6,733 bases of DNA. It comes from Spirochaeta sp. UBA2779. GTDB taxonomy: Bacteria; Spirochaetota; Spirochaetia; DSM-2461. Position numbers and translations under genes: made by a program. Shown one piece after another: positions 6,718 through 6,733 of this stretch; positions within the stretch are counted from its first letter, which is position 1, and each line of letters opens with the position of its first letter. The notes under the pieces were generated by a model. The model searched no databases. It was given only the letters and a program-made list of their open reading frames with translations, and was not told the origin of the DNA. The stretch covers positions 3,792 to 10,524 of the forward strand of contig DEIH01000220.1 in NCBI GenBank assembly GCA_002352375.1, read 5' to 3'.

Positions 6718-6733
6718 GTGAAAAAAACTGCAT
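6718..6733 (+). CDS. Start of an unidentified gene, cut by the window end
   Basis: A consensus AGGAGG (6705-6710) starts one base after the htpG stop codon and sits 7 bases before a GTG at 6718, which opens a frame reading (M)KKTA before the window ends. A Met-Lys-Lys beginning is common at the n-region of secreted or lipoprotein signal peptides, but five codons cannot establish this. It may be co-transcribed with htpG, because no terminator or convincing promoter lies between them. Confidence 0.55.

Overview
This 6.7 kb window looks like ordinary bacterial chromosome of moderate GC content, judged by eye as mid-40s percent and not counted. It holds five complete genes and the first codons of a sixth. 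There is no phage, transposon, CRISPR array, tRNA or rRNA that I can recognise. The gene set combines a NIF-type NifS/NifU pair of the kind well known in Campylobacterota, a DUF2156 protein, a CNNM/CorC-type membrane protein and an HtpG with charged linkers. It would fit a Spirochaetota or another anaerobic/microaerophilic lineage, but this assignment is inference from family resemblance and is only moderately supported.

Layout: positions 1-234 carry no convincing gene but hold a strong hairpin terminator (71-104) whose U-tract faces the minus strand. A minus-strand DUF2156 gene (235-1113) diverges across a roughly 100 bp intergenic region from a plus-strand operon of nifS (1215-2393) and nifU (2404-3363). 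nifU converges with a minus-strand CNNM/CorC-family gene (about 3373-4623), with only 9 bp between the two stop codons. That gene diverges from plus-strand htpG (4781-6703). Ten to fifteen bases after htpG, a new gene begins with a strong ribosome binding site and a GTG start, and runs off the window.

How the genes work together: nifS and nifU form a complete minimal Fe-S cluster assembly unit. The desulfurase supplies sulfur, and the three-domain scaffold (IscU-like, central [2Fe-2S], Nfu-like C-terminus) builds and passes on clusters. No nitrogenase gene is visible, so a housekeeping role is most likely. HtpG is the bacterial Hsp90 chaperone. The CNNM/CorC protein is a probable divalent-cation or Na+-coupled transporter or regulator. 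The DUF2156 protein has an unknown substrate. Apart from nifS-nifU, the genes appear to be separate transcription units.

I found no novel multi-gene system here. The points most worth a second look are the non-canonical C-terminal tail of HtpG with a possible frameshift, and the hairpin plus overlapping mini-ORF immediately before the CNNM start codon.
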